Part shown: positions 26,735 through 36,198 of the stretch, one piece after another | Position numbering within the stretch: position 1 is the stretch's first letter | How the letters are laid out: each line of letters starts with the position of its first letter | Assembly: GCA_002729695.1 (NCBI GenBank) | Contig: PBYQ01000016.1 | Location: 51,986 to 115,985, forward strand | From: Citromicrobium sp. | GTDB taxonomy: Bacteria > Pseudomonadota > Alphaproteobacteria > Sphingomonadales > Sphingomonadaceae | Direction: 5' to 3' | DNA: 64,000 nucleotides | Translations under genes and position numbers: made by a program | Notes under the pieces: generated by a model | What the model saw: only the letters and a program-made list of their open reading frames with translations | Database searches by the model: none | What the model was told of the DNA's origin: nothing

Positions 26735-28132
26735 TCAGAGGTGCCCAGCCGGTACGGGTGCGTCACCGTGTGCCTCGCCCATCCGTCTGAGCGCGGCGAC
26801 CTTGTCATAGAGGGGGTGCCAGTCGTCGCGTTCGTCGATGGCGGACCAGATTGCTTCGACCTCGTCGATCAGCATGCTCTGCGGGGTTTCTTCGCTCCAG
26901 TAGGGGTGATCGGCCGGGGTTGGCTCGTAAGCTTCAATGATCGGGGCGAGATCGCCCGTCGCGTTTCGTCCTCCGCGATGGTGGTGGAAGAATGCGTCGG
27001 GCTGTGCACCGGTCTCTCGCATCTGGCGCTCGCACGCGGCGATGAGGGCGGAATCCTGCTCGCTCCCGCGCGGTTCTACCCCGAGCCGCCAGAGCCACCG
27101 TCGGCGAAGATGCTCGCCATACAGCGGGCCGAACCGCTCGAGCGCGGCGATCAGCCCCTCGGATGGGGCAATCAGTCGCAGCGCGGTGGCCAGCTGCGCA
27201 CAATTCCATCCGAGTGCCTCCGGCTGGCGACCGAATGCATAAAGGCTGCCATGGTCGAAATAGGCGGCGGTAAAGCCGGGCTCCCATCGCGGCAGCCAGC
27301 GCCACGGCCCATAGTCGAAACTCTCTCCCGACACGTTCATGTTGTCGGTGTTGAGGACCCCGTGGACGAACCCCGCAACCATCCAGCTCGCGGCAAGATC
27401 GGCGAGGCGTTCCACCACCTGATGGAGCAATCGCACCGCAGGGTCCTGGCGGTCGGGCGCTTCTTCCGGCGGGGGAGGACCGGGAAATTGGGTGAGACAA
27501 TACTCGACCAGCTCGCGCATGTGCCCAGGCTCATCGTGCGCGAGCAGGCGCTGGAACGTGCCGATGCGGATATGGCCATGGCTGAGTCGGGTGAGCACCG
27601 CCGATCGGGTGGGGGAAGGTTCGTCGCCGCGCCAGAGCTCTTCGCCCGTTTCGACGATCGAGAACGTCTTCGAAGTGTCGACGCCGAGAGCCTGCAGCAT
27701 CTCGGTTGCAAGCAATTCGCGCACGGCGCCCTTCAGCGTCAGCCGTCCGTCGCCCGCGCGGCTGTAGGGGGTCTGGCCAGATCCCTTCGTACCGAGGTCC
27801 AGAAGCCGTCCGTTTTTCGCGCGCACTTGCGCGAAGAGGAAACCGCGTCCGTCGCCGATCTCGGGATTGTACACCCGGAACTGGTGCCCGTGGTAACGCA
27901 GCGCAAGCGGCTGGGGGAGATTGTCCGGCAGGGGTTCGAACCGCCCGAAATGCGCGAGCCACTCTTCGTTGCCCAGCGTGTGGAGGCCGACCCTTTCCGC
28001 AGCGCGATCATTGCGCCAGCGCAACTGCGTGCGCGGGAAGTCGGCAGGTTCGACAGGATCGCCGATCCAATCCGCCAGTGCGCAGATTGGCGGGGTGCGA
28101 TCGTCGTGGCGTGGTTGCGGTTTTTCGGACAT
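26735..28132 (-). CDS. selO: Protein adenylyltransferase SelO (YdiU/UPF0061)
   Basis: SelO pseudokinase-fold enzyme that transfers AMP to Ser/Thr/Tyr of target proteins and is linked to redox stress. The 465-aa protein shows LALRYHGHQFRVYNPEIGDGR, LDLGTKGSGQTPYSRAGDGR (nucleotide binding), LATEMLQALGV and the metal-binding motif FVHGVLNTDNMNVSGE. I chose the ATG at 28132. It is slightly shorter than the E. coli protein (478 aa). The 249 bases between its stop and the downstream astD start hold nothing I can identify. It is divergent from an alpha/beta hydrolase gene 70 bases away. Confidence 0.93.
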   Translation of the reverse strand: MSEKPQPRHDDRTPPICALADWIGDPVEPADFPRTQLRWRNDRAAERVGLHTLGNEEWLAHFGRFEPLPDNLPQPLALRYHGHQFRVYNPEIGDGRGFLFAQVRAKNGRLLDLGTKGSGQTPYSRAGDGRLTLKGAVRELLATEMLQALGVDTSKTFSIVETGEELWRGDEPSPTRSAVLTRLSHGHIRIGTFQRLLAHDEPGHMRELVEYCLTQFPGPPPPEEAPDRQDPAVRLLHQVVERLADLAASWMVAGFVHGVLNTDNMNVSGESFDYGPWRWLPRWEPGFTAAYFDHGSLYAFGRQPEALGWNCAQLATALRLIAPSEGLIAALERFGPLYGEHLRRRWLWRLGVEPRGSEQDSALIAACERQMRETGAQPDAFFHHHRGGRNATGDLAPIIEAYEPTPADHPYWSEETPQSMLIDEVEAIWSAIDERDDWHPLYDKVAALRRMGEAHGDAPVPAGHL

Positions 28133-28202
28133 CGCGGCAATAGTGGGCGCGCGCGGGCATCCGTGCAACCGAACCTTCCCCCGTCAAACCCGAAAGAGGG
28201 CC

Positions 28203-29090
28203 ATGGATCAGCGCTTTACCGATGGTTTCTGGCACAGTGCCGACGGCCTGAAGCTGCATTACCGGGATTACCCCGGCGGTTCCGAGGGGCAGCCGCCGAT
28301 CGTCTGCATGCACGGGCTCACCCGCAATGCGCGCGATTTCGCCGGTCTGGCTGAGCGTCTTTCACCCGAATGGCGGGTCATCGTTCCCGAGATGCGCGGT
28401 CGCGGAGCGAGCGACTACGCCGAAAATTCGCAGTCCTATAATCCAGTGCAATATGTCGAGGATGTCGAAAACCTGCTGGGCGAGCTGGAGGTCGGCCGAT
28501 TCGTCGCCATCGGGACCTCGCTTGGAGGGCTGATGACGATCCTGCTGGCCAGTCGGGGTGCGGAGCGAATTGCGGGTGCGGTCCTGAACGACATCGGCCC
28601 GGAGATTGAGCCGGAAGGAATCGAGAAGATTCGCGGCTACGTTGGCCAGGCACGCAGTTTCCCCACCTGGATGCATGCGGCGCGCGCGCTCGAAGAAGTG
28701 CATAGCGACGCACATCCCGATTTCGAGCTTGAAGACTGGCTCGCAGCGGCCAAGCGCATGATGGTCCTGGGCCAGCATGGGCGGATCAGTTTCGACTACG
28801 ATATGGCGATTGCAGATGCCTTTCGCGAAAGCGACGACACGGCGGGCGCACCCACTGCGAACATGTGGCTGGCATTTGAGTCTCTCGCCCAGACGCCGCT
28901 CTTGCTGGTGCGCGGAGAATTGTCCAACCTGCTCTCCCAAGGAACGGTCGAGCAGATGCAGACTCGTAACCGGGGGATGCAGGTGGTCGAGGTACCCCGG
29001 ACGGGACACGCACCCACGCTGGAAGAACCCGAGGCGAGCGCTGCCATCGACGCGCTGCTGGCGCAGGTTAGGGCACGGGAAATCGCTTGA
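28203..29090 (+). CDS. Alpha/beta hydrolase
   Basis: A 295-aa alpha/beta-hydrolase-fold enzyme. The oxyanion segment is VCMHGLTRNARDFAGLA, the nucleophile elbow GTSLGG (Ser in FVAIGTSLGGLM), and the catalytic His lies in RTGHAPTLEEPE near the C-terminus. The substrate cannot be predicted; homologues are annotated as esterases or C-C hydrolases. Its stop overlaps the ATG of the following glycosyltransferase (TGATG), so they are cotranscribed. Confidence 0.88.
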   Translation: MDQRFTDGFWHSADGLKLHYRDYPGGSEGQPPIVCMHGLTRNARDFAGLAERLSPEWRVIVPEMRGRGASDYAENSQSYNPVQYVEDVENLLGELEVGRFVAIGTSLGGLMTILLASRGAERIAGAVLNDIGPEIEPEGIEKIRGYVGQARSFPTWMHAARALEEVHSDAHPDFELEDWLAAAKRMMVLGQHGRISFDYDMAIADAFRESDDTAGAPTANMWLAFESLAQTPLLLVRGELSNLLSQGTVEQMQTRNRGMQVVEVPRTGHAPTLEEPEASAAIDALLAQVRAREIA

Positions 29091-30244
29091 TGTCGGCGCT
29101 GGCGCGTGACGGGGCACCGCGCGTGCTCCATCTCCATTCGACGTTTTCTGCCGGCGGCAAAGAGCTGCGCTGCGTCCAGTTGATCAACGCTTTCGGGAGC
29201 AAGCTCTCGCACGCGATCGTATCCGCCGATCCGAACGCCTATGGCGCGGCTGAGCACATCGCGAAGGGTCGCGATGTCATCTATCCGCGCAACTTCCCTT
29301 CGCTGTCGGGCAAACCGTTGCCGAAGCGGCTGCGTGCGCTCGCGTCGGCGATGAAGCAATACGACCTCATCCTCACCTATAACTGGGGCGCGATGGACGC
29401 CGTCATGGCGCACACCCTGTTCAAGGATGCAATGCGCTTGCCGCCGCTGGTTCACCACGAGGATGGCTTCAACGAGGACGAGCAGGATAGGCTCAAATCC
29501 TCGCGAAACTGGTATCGCAGGATCGCGCTGGGCAAGGCGAGCGGTCTGGTGGTGCCTTCGGAGGTGCTGGAAGGAATCGCGCTGCAAACGTGGCAGCAGC
29601 CGATCGGACGGGTCAAACATATCCCCAACGGGATCGACACCAAGGGCTTCGTCGCCAAGCCGCGTCCCGACGCGCTGCGCGGAGTTATCAAACACGAAGG
29701 CGAAAAGTGGGTCGGCAGCCTGGCCGGGTTGCGCGCGGTAAAGAACCAAACCGCGCTTGTGCGCGCGGTCGCGCGCTTGCCGGATGAATGGCAGCTGGTG
29801 ATTGTCGGTGACGGGCCGGAGCGCGACGCGATCCGCGATGCAGCCGAAGCAGCCGACATTGCGCATCGCGTCCACTTGCCGGGTTTCGTTGCGAAGCCGA
29901 AGACGTTTCTGGGCCTGTTCGACATCTTCGCACTGTCTTCGCGATCCGAACAGTTCCCGCTTTCGGTCGTCGAGGCGATGGCTGCCTGCTTGCCGGTTGC
30001 CGCGCCCGCGGTGGGGGATATCGCCGCGATGGTTGCAGAGGAAAACGCCCCTTTCATCGTTCGCCCGAACGATCAGGATGCCTTTTCGCAGGCTCTGCTG
30101 ACCCTCGCTGCGGACGCGGATCGCCGCCAGACGATCGGCCAGGCCAATCGGGCCAAGGCGCGCTCGCAATTCGACGAGGCGAAGATGATCGCTACCTATC
30201 GGCGTCTCTACGCCAGCGCCTTGGGTGGCGGGGCACTCGATTGA
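29090..30244 (+). CDS. Glycosyltransferase family 4
   Basis: A 384-aa GT-B glycosyltransferase (GT4-like). It has an N-terminal Rossmann half (VLHLHSTFSAGGKELRCVQL), a middle linker, and the C-terminal donor-binding half with IPNGIDTKGF, VIVGDGPERDAIR and the EX7E-like segment SRSEQFPLSVVEAMAACLPV. The sugar donor and acceptor are unknown. The start is ATG 29090, overlapping the hydrolase stop by one base. No other polysaccharide genes are nearby, so assignment to a capsule or LPS locus is not supported. Confidence 0.88.
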   Translation: MSALARDGAPRVLHLHSTFSAGGKELRCVQLINAFGSKLSHAIVSADPNAYGAAEHIAKGRDVIYPRNFPSLSGKPLPKRLRALASAMKQYDLILTYNWGAMDAVMAHTLFKDAMRLPPLVHHEDGFNEDEQDRLKSSRNWYRRIALGKASGLVVPSEVLEGIALQTWQQPIGRVKHIPNGIDTKGFVAKPRPDALRGVIKHEGEKWVGSLAGLRAVKNQTALVRAVARLPDEWQLVIVGDGPERDAIRDAAEAADIAHRVHLPGFVAKPKTFLGLFDIFALSSRSEQFPLSVVEAMAACLPVAAPAVGDIAAMVAEENAPFIVRPNDQDAFSQALLTLAADADRRQTIGQANRAKARSQFDEAKMIATYRRLYASALGGGALD

Positions 30245-30374
30245 ACCCCCAAATCGGCTGGTGTTTCATCGGCCGTTCACCCGCCGTACTGTTGAGTCGC
30301 CACTATTGAATTGACAGCGTCATGGTTTAAAGACCCGCGCCAATCCCGGCAGTTTCTACAGAAAGTACCCAGGC

Positions 30375-31169
30375 GTGGCCCTGTTACCCACTCGCAACAG
30401 CGCATCAGCAACAGATCGCAAGGCCAAGGCACGAGCGGCAGAGGACGACGCCCTGCTGCGCGAGGTCGATGACGCGGTACGCACCGATCAGTATCTCGGC
30501 ATCTGGCAGAAATACGGGCTCTACATCGTGGGCGCCATCGTGCTCGCGCTGCTGGTGTTCGCCGCCGTACTTTTCTTCGGTCACCGTAGCGAAGGCTCGC
30601 TGGAGGCCGATTCCGAGGTTCTGGTAACCGCGTTGGACAAGGTGGAGGCGAGCAACCTGAAAACCGCAGATACCGACCTTGCGCCGTTGGCCAAGGATGG
30701 AGAGGGCGGCGCGCAGGCTCAGGCCCTGATGCTGCGTGCAGGCATCGCGCTGGAGCAGGGGCGTCCCAAGGATGCAGTGACGATGTTCGAACAGGTCGCC
30801 GCGATGGACGATATTCCCGAATCGCTGAGCAACCTCGCCGAACTGCGCGCGGTCCTGGCGAGTTACGACACGATCAAGCCTGCGGAAGCGATCCGTCGCC
30901 TGACCCCGCTGGCGCAAGAGGGCGAGCCCTATTTCGGCACCGCAGGCGAAGTGCTCGCGATGGCCTATCTCGATGCCGGCGATAAGAAAAAGGCCGGCGC
31001 CCTGTTCGAAAAAATCGCCAAGAACGAGGATGTCGCCGACACCACCCGTGGGCGTGCCCGCCAGATGGCGAGCGTGCTGGGGTTCGATGCGGTTGGCGAT
31101 GCGGACCAACTGGTCGAGGAACTGGGCGGAGCGACCGGTCGGCGCCCCGCTGGTCCGCAGGGACAGTAA
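30375..31169 (+). CDS. YfgM-like tetratricopeptide membrane protein
   Basis: A 264-aa protein with a cytoplasmic N-terminus, one membrane helix (about residues 46-69) and a periplasmic TPR-like helical domain (AQALMLRAGIALEQGRPKDAVTMFEQ, GEVLAMAYLDAGDKKKAGALFEKIA). This is the design of YfgM, an ancillary SecYEG/periplasmic chaperone-network protein. It is followed by bamB after nine bases, the same order as yfgM-bamB elsewhere. The start codon is GTG at 30375 with only a weak ribosome site; translation may be modest. A TTGACA at 30311 is a candidate -35 without a convincing -10. Confidence 0.87.
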   Translation: MALLPTRNSASATDRKAKARAAEDDALLREVDDAVRTDQYLGIWQKYGLYIVGAIVLALLVFAAVLFFGHRSEGSLEADSEVLVTALDKVEASNLKTADTDLAPLAKDGEGGAQAQALMLRAGIALEQGRPKDAVTMFEQVAAMDDIPESLSNLAELRAVLASYDTIKPAEAIRRLTPLAQEGEPYFGTAGEVLAMAYLDAGDKKKAGALFEKIAKNEDVADTTRGRARQMASVLGFDAVGDADQLVEELGGATGRRPAGPQGQ

Positions 31170-31178
31170 AAGAGACAC

Positions 31179-32546
31179 ATGCCCACGAAGGCGAACAACC
31201 GGAGGATGACCTTGCGAGCCATTGGCGCAATCCCGCTATTACTCACCGCTCTTCTTGTCAGCGGCTGCGCGGGCGGCCTGTTCGGCGGTGGCGGTGACAA
31301 GAACGTCACCCCGACCGTGGGCGACCGCGTTCCCGTGCTCTCCCGCATCGAAAGCGGTGCGAGTGTCGATCCGGCTCTGGCGAGCGTTTCTGTCGTTCTG
31401 CCACCCGCCAAGGCCAACACGACCTGGGCAATGGCCAGCGGAGTGCCGAGCAAGAGTTACGGCAACCTCGCACTCTCCACCAATCCGACCCGCGTCTGGT
31501 CTGCGAAGATCGCCGGTTCGACCAGCAGCCGCCGCCTTGGCGCATCGCCGGTCGTCTCGAACGGGATACTCTACGCGGTCGACACGGCAGGTGCGGTCCA
31601 TGCATTCGATGCGGCAACCGGCGCCAAGCGCTGGCAGTATTCGCTCGATCTCGCATCCGATCTGCGCAACTCCGCTTTCGGTGGCGGTCTTGCCGTCGCG
31701 GGCGATCGCGTGTTCGTAACGACGGGCACCGGCATGGTCGTTGCGCTCGATGCGGCCGACGGCAGCGAGGAATGGAAGGTCAAGCCCGCAGGCCCACTGC
31801 GCGATGCTCCGACGCTCGCTTTCAATCTCGTGCTGGTGATGACGCAGGACAACCGGATCATCGCGCTCAACCAGAATGATGGCACGATAAGCTGGCAGGA
31901 ATCCGGCTCGATCACGCAGGCGGGCGTTTTCGGCGTCGCATCGCCCGCAGCAGGGCAAGGGACCGTTGTTGCAGGCTACAGCTCTGGCGAGCTGATTGCC
32001 TATCGCTACGAAAATGGCCGCGTCCTGTGGTCGGATGCGCTGGCACGCACCTCGATTTCCACCGAGGTCGGCAGTCTCACCGATATCGACGCGGACCCGA
32101 TTATCGACGGCGGGCGCGTCTACGCGCTTGGCCAGGGTGGCCGTATGGCCGCTTACGAACTTGTGACCGGGCAGCGGATCTGGGAAATCAATCTTGCCGG
32201 GATATCCACCCCCGCGCTCGCGGGCGAGTGGCTGTTCACGCTGACCAGCGATGCGCGCCTGCTCGCAATTGCGCGGTCTTCGGGCAAGGTTCGCTGGATC
32301 ACGCAGCTCGCGCGTTATCGCGACGAGAAGGACCGCAAGGGCCCGATCTTCTGGACCGGCCCGGTGCTTGCCAGCAACATGCTGTATATCGCGAACTCGC
32401 GTGGCGAGCTGTGGCAGGCGAGCGTGGGCGAAGGCTCGGCCAATATGATGACCGAACTGCCGGACAGTGTCAGCCTGCCGCCGATCGTTGCGAACGAGAC
32501 ACTGTACGTGCTCGACGATGGCGGTACGATCACGGCGCTGCGCTAG
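31179..32546 (+). CDS. bamB: Outer membrane assembly lipoprotein BamB
   Basis: PQQ-like eight-bladed beta-propeller lipoprotein of the BAM complex that folds outer-membrane proteins. The 455-aa protein has a lipoprotein signal with lipobox LVSGC (lipid-modified Cys30). It is followed by a Gly-rich linker and repeated propeller blades marked by GVVxALDAADG-type loops: AVHAFDAATGAKRWQ, VVALDAADGSEEWK, IIALNQNDGTISWQ, LIAYRYENGRVLWS and MAAYELVTGQRIWE. der, which often follows in this operon, is replaced here by a methyltransferase-like gene. Confidence 0.92.
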   Translation: MPTKANNRRMTLRAIGAIPLLLTALLVSGCAGGLFGGGGDKNVTPTVGDRVPVLSRIESGASVDPALASVSVVLPPAKANTTWAMASGVPSKSYGNLALSTNPTRVWSAKIAGSTSSRRLGASPVVSNGILYAVDTAGAVHAFDAATGAKRWQYSLDLASDLRNSAFGGGLAVAGDRVFVTTGTGMVVALDAADGSEEWKVKPAGPLRDAPTLAFNLVLVMTQDNRIIALNQNDGTISWQESGSITQAGVFGVASPAAGQGTVVAGYSSGELIAYRYENGRVLWSDALARTSISTEVGSLTDIDADPIIDGGRVYALGQGGRMAAYELVTGQRIWEINLAGISTPALAGEWLFTLTSDARLLAIARSSGKVRWITQLARYRDEKDRKGPIFWTGPVLASNMLYIANSRGELWQASVGEGSANMMTELPDSVSLPPIVANETLYVLDDGGTITALR

Positions 32547-32556
32547 GCCGGGTTCG

Positions 32557-32580
32557 GCTCGGCGCATTACCGAGCGTTTA
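32557..32580 (+). terminator. Weak hairpin after bamB
   Basis: GCTCGG/CCGAGC stem with a 7-base loop, followed by GTTTAACCATTTT. It is a short stem with a poor T-run and could separate bamB from the next gene. Confidence 0.35.
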
Positions 32581-32605
32581 ACCATTTTGCGCCTATGGCG
32601 GCTTC

Positions 32606-33970
32606 ATGCGCGAAGCCGCCAACAGCACCGGCCCGATCGAAGGCCTTCCTCGTAGCGACGTATCGGTCGGGGTAGGGCTCGTCGGGCTCGCCGGATTGCT
32701 CAGCTGGATCGTGTTCTGCCGGGCATTTCCGGAAATCGCGTCTGCCTTGAAACTGCCGGTGCCGCATGCGCGACTCGACGGACCCTACGCGGCGCTTTGC
32801 GGCCTCGTGGCCAGCGGGGTTCCGATGGTCCTGTGGTCGGTTTTCGTCGACAAGGTGCACCGCAATCCCACGACCGGCCTGGACTGGGGCAACCGCGCCA
32901 ATGCGGAAGCGACCCGGTCCGTCACGTTCACCAAGCTGACGGGCCTGTGGGCGACTTGGGCCGTGCTCGCAGCGATGTATGCGATCGGGCGCTGGTATTG
33001 GGACGGGCAATATCTCTTCGCAATGGAAGTGCTCGGCGCGGTCGCGATCCCGGCCCTCGTTCTCTCTATCCCCTACGTCTTCTGGCTCGACCGCCGGATG
33101 GTGAACCCGCGCGATGCAACCTGGCATTTCGGGGCTTTCCTGCTCGCACGCGAGGCGTGGGATCGCGACAAGGTGGTGGGCCACTGGCGCGCATGGATCA
33201 TCAAGGGGTTTTTTGGAGCCTTCATGATCTCGATCCTGCCGGGCGGCTTTGCCGAGGTGGTCAACTCCAACCTTGGCGATCTTGCGACCCAGCCCGGCGC
33301 GCTGGCTCTTGCGCTGATCGGATTGCTGTTCGTGATCGACGTGCAGATCGGCACGGTCGGGTACGTGATGACGTTGCGCCCGCTCGACAGCCACATCCGC
33401 AGCGGCAATCCGTTTCTTGCAGGATGGCTGGCTGCGCTGCTGTGCTACCCCCCGTTCGTTTACGGCGTGATGGAGTCGGGCGGGCTACTCTCTTACGAAT
33501 CGAACGCTCCCGGCTGGCAGCACTGGTTGGCCGGAAACCCCTTGCTCCTGTCGATGTGGGGTGGCTGGCTGGTCTTCCTGACGGGCGTGTATGCCTGGGC
33601 GACGGTGGCGTTCGGCCTGCGGTTCTCCAACCTGACCTATCGCGGGGTGATCACCAACGGTCCGTACCGCTTCACGCGCCATCCCGCCTATCTGGCGAAG
33701 AACACGTTCTGGTGGAGCGCGTCGCTGCCCTTCCTCGTCACCGATGGCGGGCCGATGGAGGCGTTACGCAATGTGGTGGGCATCGCACTCGTCTCGGGCA
33801 TCTATTACTGGCGTGCCCGCACGGAGGAGGCGCACCTCCTGCGCGAGGACGCCAAGTATCGCGAATACCACGAGTGGATGAGCGAGCACGGGATCGTCAC
33901 CGCGCCGCTCGCGGCGCTGGGCAGGGCGATTACGCGCGGACGCAGAGAGGCTCTGCAACCGGCAGAGTAG
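32606..33970 (+). CDS. Membrane protein with isoprenylcysteine methyltransferase-like C-terminus
   Basis: A 454-aa polytopic protein with roughly ten hydrophobic segments. Its C-terminal part matches the ICMT/PEMT methyltransferase pattern: NGPYRFTRHPAYLAKNTFWW and the final RARTEEAHLLREDAKYREYHEW, the SAM-site RHPxY and EExxL elements of the family. The N-terminal about 300 residues add extra helices not found in minimal ICMT proteins. The substrate (lipid or quinone-like) is unknown. It begins 59 bases after bamB and is convergent with gshA. Confidence 0.8.
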   Translation: MREAANSTGPIEGLPRSDVSVGVGLVGLAGLLSWIVFCRAFPEIASALKLPVPHARLDGPYAALCGLVASGVPMVLWSVFVDKVHRNPTTGLDWGNRANAEATRSVTFTKLTGLWATWAVLAAMYAIGRWYWDGQYLFAMEVLGAVAIPALVLSIPYVFWLDRRMVNPRDATWHFGAFLLAREAWDRDKVVGHWRAWIIKGFFGAFMISILPGGFAEVVNSNLGDLATQPGALALALIGLLFVIDVQIGTVGYVMTLRPLDSHIRSGNPFLAGWLAALLCYPPFVYGVMESGGLLSYESNAPGWQHWLAGNPLLLSMWGGWLVFLTGVYAWATVAFGLRFSNLTYRGVITNGPYRFTRHPAYLAKNTFWWSASLPFLVTDGGPMEALRNVVGIALVSGIYYWRARTEEAHLLREDAKYREYHEWMSEHGIVTAPLAALGRAITRGRREALQPAE

Positions 33971-33978
33971 CGCGCCGC

Positions 33979-35349
33979 CTAGAAGCTGTACTTGTAGACC
34001 CGGCTGATATCGCCGCCCCATTCGCCGTGATAGCGATCGAGCATGCGCTGCGCGGGCGATTTCCCGCTCTCTACGATCTCGTCGAGGGTCTGGAGAAATC
34101 CCGCTTCGTTGTCTCCGCCGGTGTTCAATCGCGCGCGAGCTGTGAGCCCCGAACGCGCGATCGCCAGCACTTCCTTGCCGAGGTCCTGCAAGGTGCGCCC
34201 TCCGGGCACGCTCGCCGCCAGGCCTTCCTTCGGCACGGCGTTGCGCAGTGCTTCGCGCTCTTCCATCGACCAGTCTTTGACCAGATCCCACGCAGCATCG
34301 AGCGCGCCCTGATCGTATAGCAGGCCAACCCACAGAGCGGGCAGCGCGCAGATCCGGCTCCATGGGCCGCCATCTGCCCCACGCATTTCGAGGAAGCTCT
34401 TCAGGCGTACCTCGGGGAAGGCGGTGGAGAGGTGATCCCACCAGTCGCTCTGCGTTGGGCGTTCGCCGGGGAGGATGGGGAGCTTGCCATCGAGAAAATC
34501 GCGAAAGCTCAGGCCTGCAGCGTCGAGGTACTTCCCGTCGCGGAATACGAAGTACATCGGCACATCGAGCATGTAGTCGACGTAGCGTTCATACCCGAAA
34601 TCCTCGTCGAAGACGAAGGGCAGCATCCCGGTGCGGTGCGGGTCGGTGTCCGACCAGATGTGGCTGCGATAGCTGAGGTAGCCGTTGGGCTTGCCCTCGG
34701 TGAAGGGCGAGTTGGCGAACAGTGCGGTTGCGAGCGGTTGCAGTGCCAGACCTACGCGGAATTTTTGCACCATGTCCGCTTCCGAACCATAGTCCAGATT
34801 GACCTGGATGGTGCAGGTGCGCAGCATCATGTCGAGCCCGAGCGTGCCGACGCGCGGCATGTGCCGCATCATGATCTCGTAGCGGCCCTTGGGCATGATC
34901 GGGAGATCTTCGCGGGTCTTGTCGGGCCACATGCCGAGCCCGAGAAAACCGACTCCACACCGCTCACCGATCTCCTTCACCTGGCTGAGATGACGTCCGG
35001 CTTCGTTACAGGTCTCGTGCAGGTTTTCGAGCGGTGCGCCGGAGAGTTCGAGCTGGCCTGCGGGTTCAAGGCTGACCGTTCCGTCGTCGCCGCGCATGGC
35101 AATGACCTTGCCGCCTTCCTCGACAGGCTCCCACCCGAAATCCTTCAAATTCAGGAGGATGTCGCGAATACCGCAGGGTTCGTCGTAGGAGGGCGCGTGG
35201 AAGTCGCTGCGCTTGTACACCAGCTTTTCGTGCTCGGTGCCGATCCGCCAATCGGCCTTCGGCTTCTCGCCCTGCTGCATCGGTGCGACCAGCTGGTCGC
35301 GGCTTTCGATGATCGGATCATCCTCGTTCGATGCGTCGCGCGTGCTCAT
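33979..35349 (-). CDS. gshA: Glutamate-cysteine ligase, plant/alphaproteobacterial type
   Basis: First enzyme of glutathione synthesis, joining glutamate and cysteine with ATP. The 456-aa protein is of the GCS2 type shared by plants and alphaproteobacteria: WRIGTEHEKLVYKR, SLEPAGQLELSGAPLENLHET, LGLGMWPDKTREDLPIMPKGRY, TCTIQVNLDYGSEADMVQKF and LEMRGADGGPW. The start is the ATG at 35349; an upstream extension is unlike the family. The rsmE stop lies 41 bases upstream, so the two are probably cotranscribed. Confidence 0.95.
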   Translation of the reverse strand: MSTRDASNEDDPIIESRDQLVAPMQQGEKPKADWRIGTEHEKLVYKRSDFHAPSYDEPCGIRDILLNLKDFGWEPVEEGGKVIAMRGDDGTVSLEPAGQLELSGAPLENLHETCNEAGRHLSQVKEIGERCGVGFLGLGMWPDKTREDLPIMPKGRYEIMMRHMPRVGTLGLDMMLRTCTIQVNLDYGSEADMVQKFRVGLALQPLATALFANSPFTEGKPNGYLSYRSHIWSDTDPHRTGMLPFVFDEDFGYERYVDYMLDVPMYFVFRDGKYLDAAGLSFRDFLDGKLPILPGERPTQSDWWDHLSTAFPEVRLKSFLEMRGADGGPWSRICALPALWVGLLYDQGALDAAWDLVKDWSMEEREALRNAVPKEGLAASVPGGRTLQDLGKEVLAIARSGLTARARLNTGGDNEAGFLQTLDEIVESGKSPAQRMLDRYHGEWGGDISRVYKYSF

Positions 35350-35390
35350 GTCGGTGGCGATAGGAAACCGATCGCCGGGATGAAAGAAAT

Positions 35391-36158
35391 TTATTCTTCG
35401 CTGCCCGCAACACGATTCCAGTCGCCAGCTTGCGCCATCCACAAAGCAGTGGCTGCAATCGCTGCCGTTTCGCCACGCAAGATTCGCGGCCCCAGCGTGA
35501 TGGGAACCGCTTGCGGCAATGAACGGATGGCATTGCGTTCGGCATCGTCGAACCCGCCTTCAGGGCCGATCAGGATGGCAGCGGGCGATCCATGCTTCAT
35601 GAATGCGCTGGCTGCTTCGATCCCGCCTTCTTCATCGGCGAAGAACAGCGTGCGGTCCTCGGGCCAGTCAGCCAGCAGTGCGTCCAGCTTTTGCGGGGGA
35701 TGCAGCTCGGGCAGCGCGGTACGCGCGCATTGTTCGGCAGCTTCGATCACGTTCGCGCGAGCCCGGTCGGGGTTGAGCTTGTCAGCCACGCACCGGCGCG
35801 TGACGACCGGACGGATCGCGCCGACCCCCAACTCGGTCGCCTTTTCGAGCACGAGGTCGAACCTGTCTTTCTTGAGCAGTGCGGGGCACAGCCAGAGGTC
35901 GGGTACAGGCTCGCGCGGGCGCAGCAACCGATCGGTCTCGAGGCAGATCGCGCGCTTGCCCGGTGCGGTGACGTGCGCGGCCCATTCGCCGGTCGCATCG
36001 TCGCACAGGATCACCGTGTCGCCCTCTGCGACGCGCATTACGCGAATCAGGTAATGCGCCGGGTTCCCTTCGAGCGCGACGCGCATCCCGACCGCCAGCT
36101 CTTGTTCGACGAACAGTCTCGGTGCGCTCTTCGGGGGCCAGGCTGGGGTTGCGGGCAT
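35391..36158 (-). CDS. rsmE: 16S rRNA (uracil1498-N3)-methyltransferase
   Basis: SPOUT-class methyltransferase acting on U1498 of 16S rRNA. The 255-aa protein has an N-terminal PUA-like part (PRLFVEQELAVG, HYLIRVMRVAEGD), then KKDRFDLVLEKATELGVGAI and the knot motifs ILIGPEGGFDDAERNAI and LGPRILRGETAAIAA. The start at ATG 36158 is 40 bases from the divergent ubiA start, an unusually short divergent spacer. It precedes gshA. Confidence 0.94.
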   Translation of the reverse strand: MPATPAWPPKSAPRLFVEQELAVGMRVALEGNPAHYLIRVMRVAEGDTVILCDDATGEWAAHVTAPGKRAICLETDRLLRPREPVPDLWLCPALLKKDRFDLVLEKATELGVGAIRPVVTRRCVADKLNPDRARANVIEAAEQCARTALPELHPPQKLDALLADWPEDRTLFFADEEGGIEAASAFMKHGSPAAILIGPEGGFDDAERNAIRSLPQAVPITLGPRILRGETAAIAATALWMAQAGDWNRVAGSEE

Positions 36159-36198
36159 GGCTGTGCAGGTGGCACGCGCCGCGCTAGGGAGCAAGTCC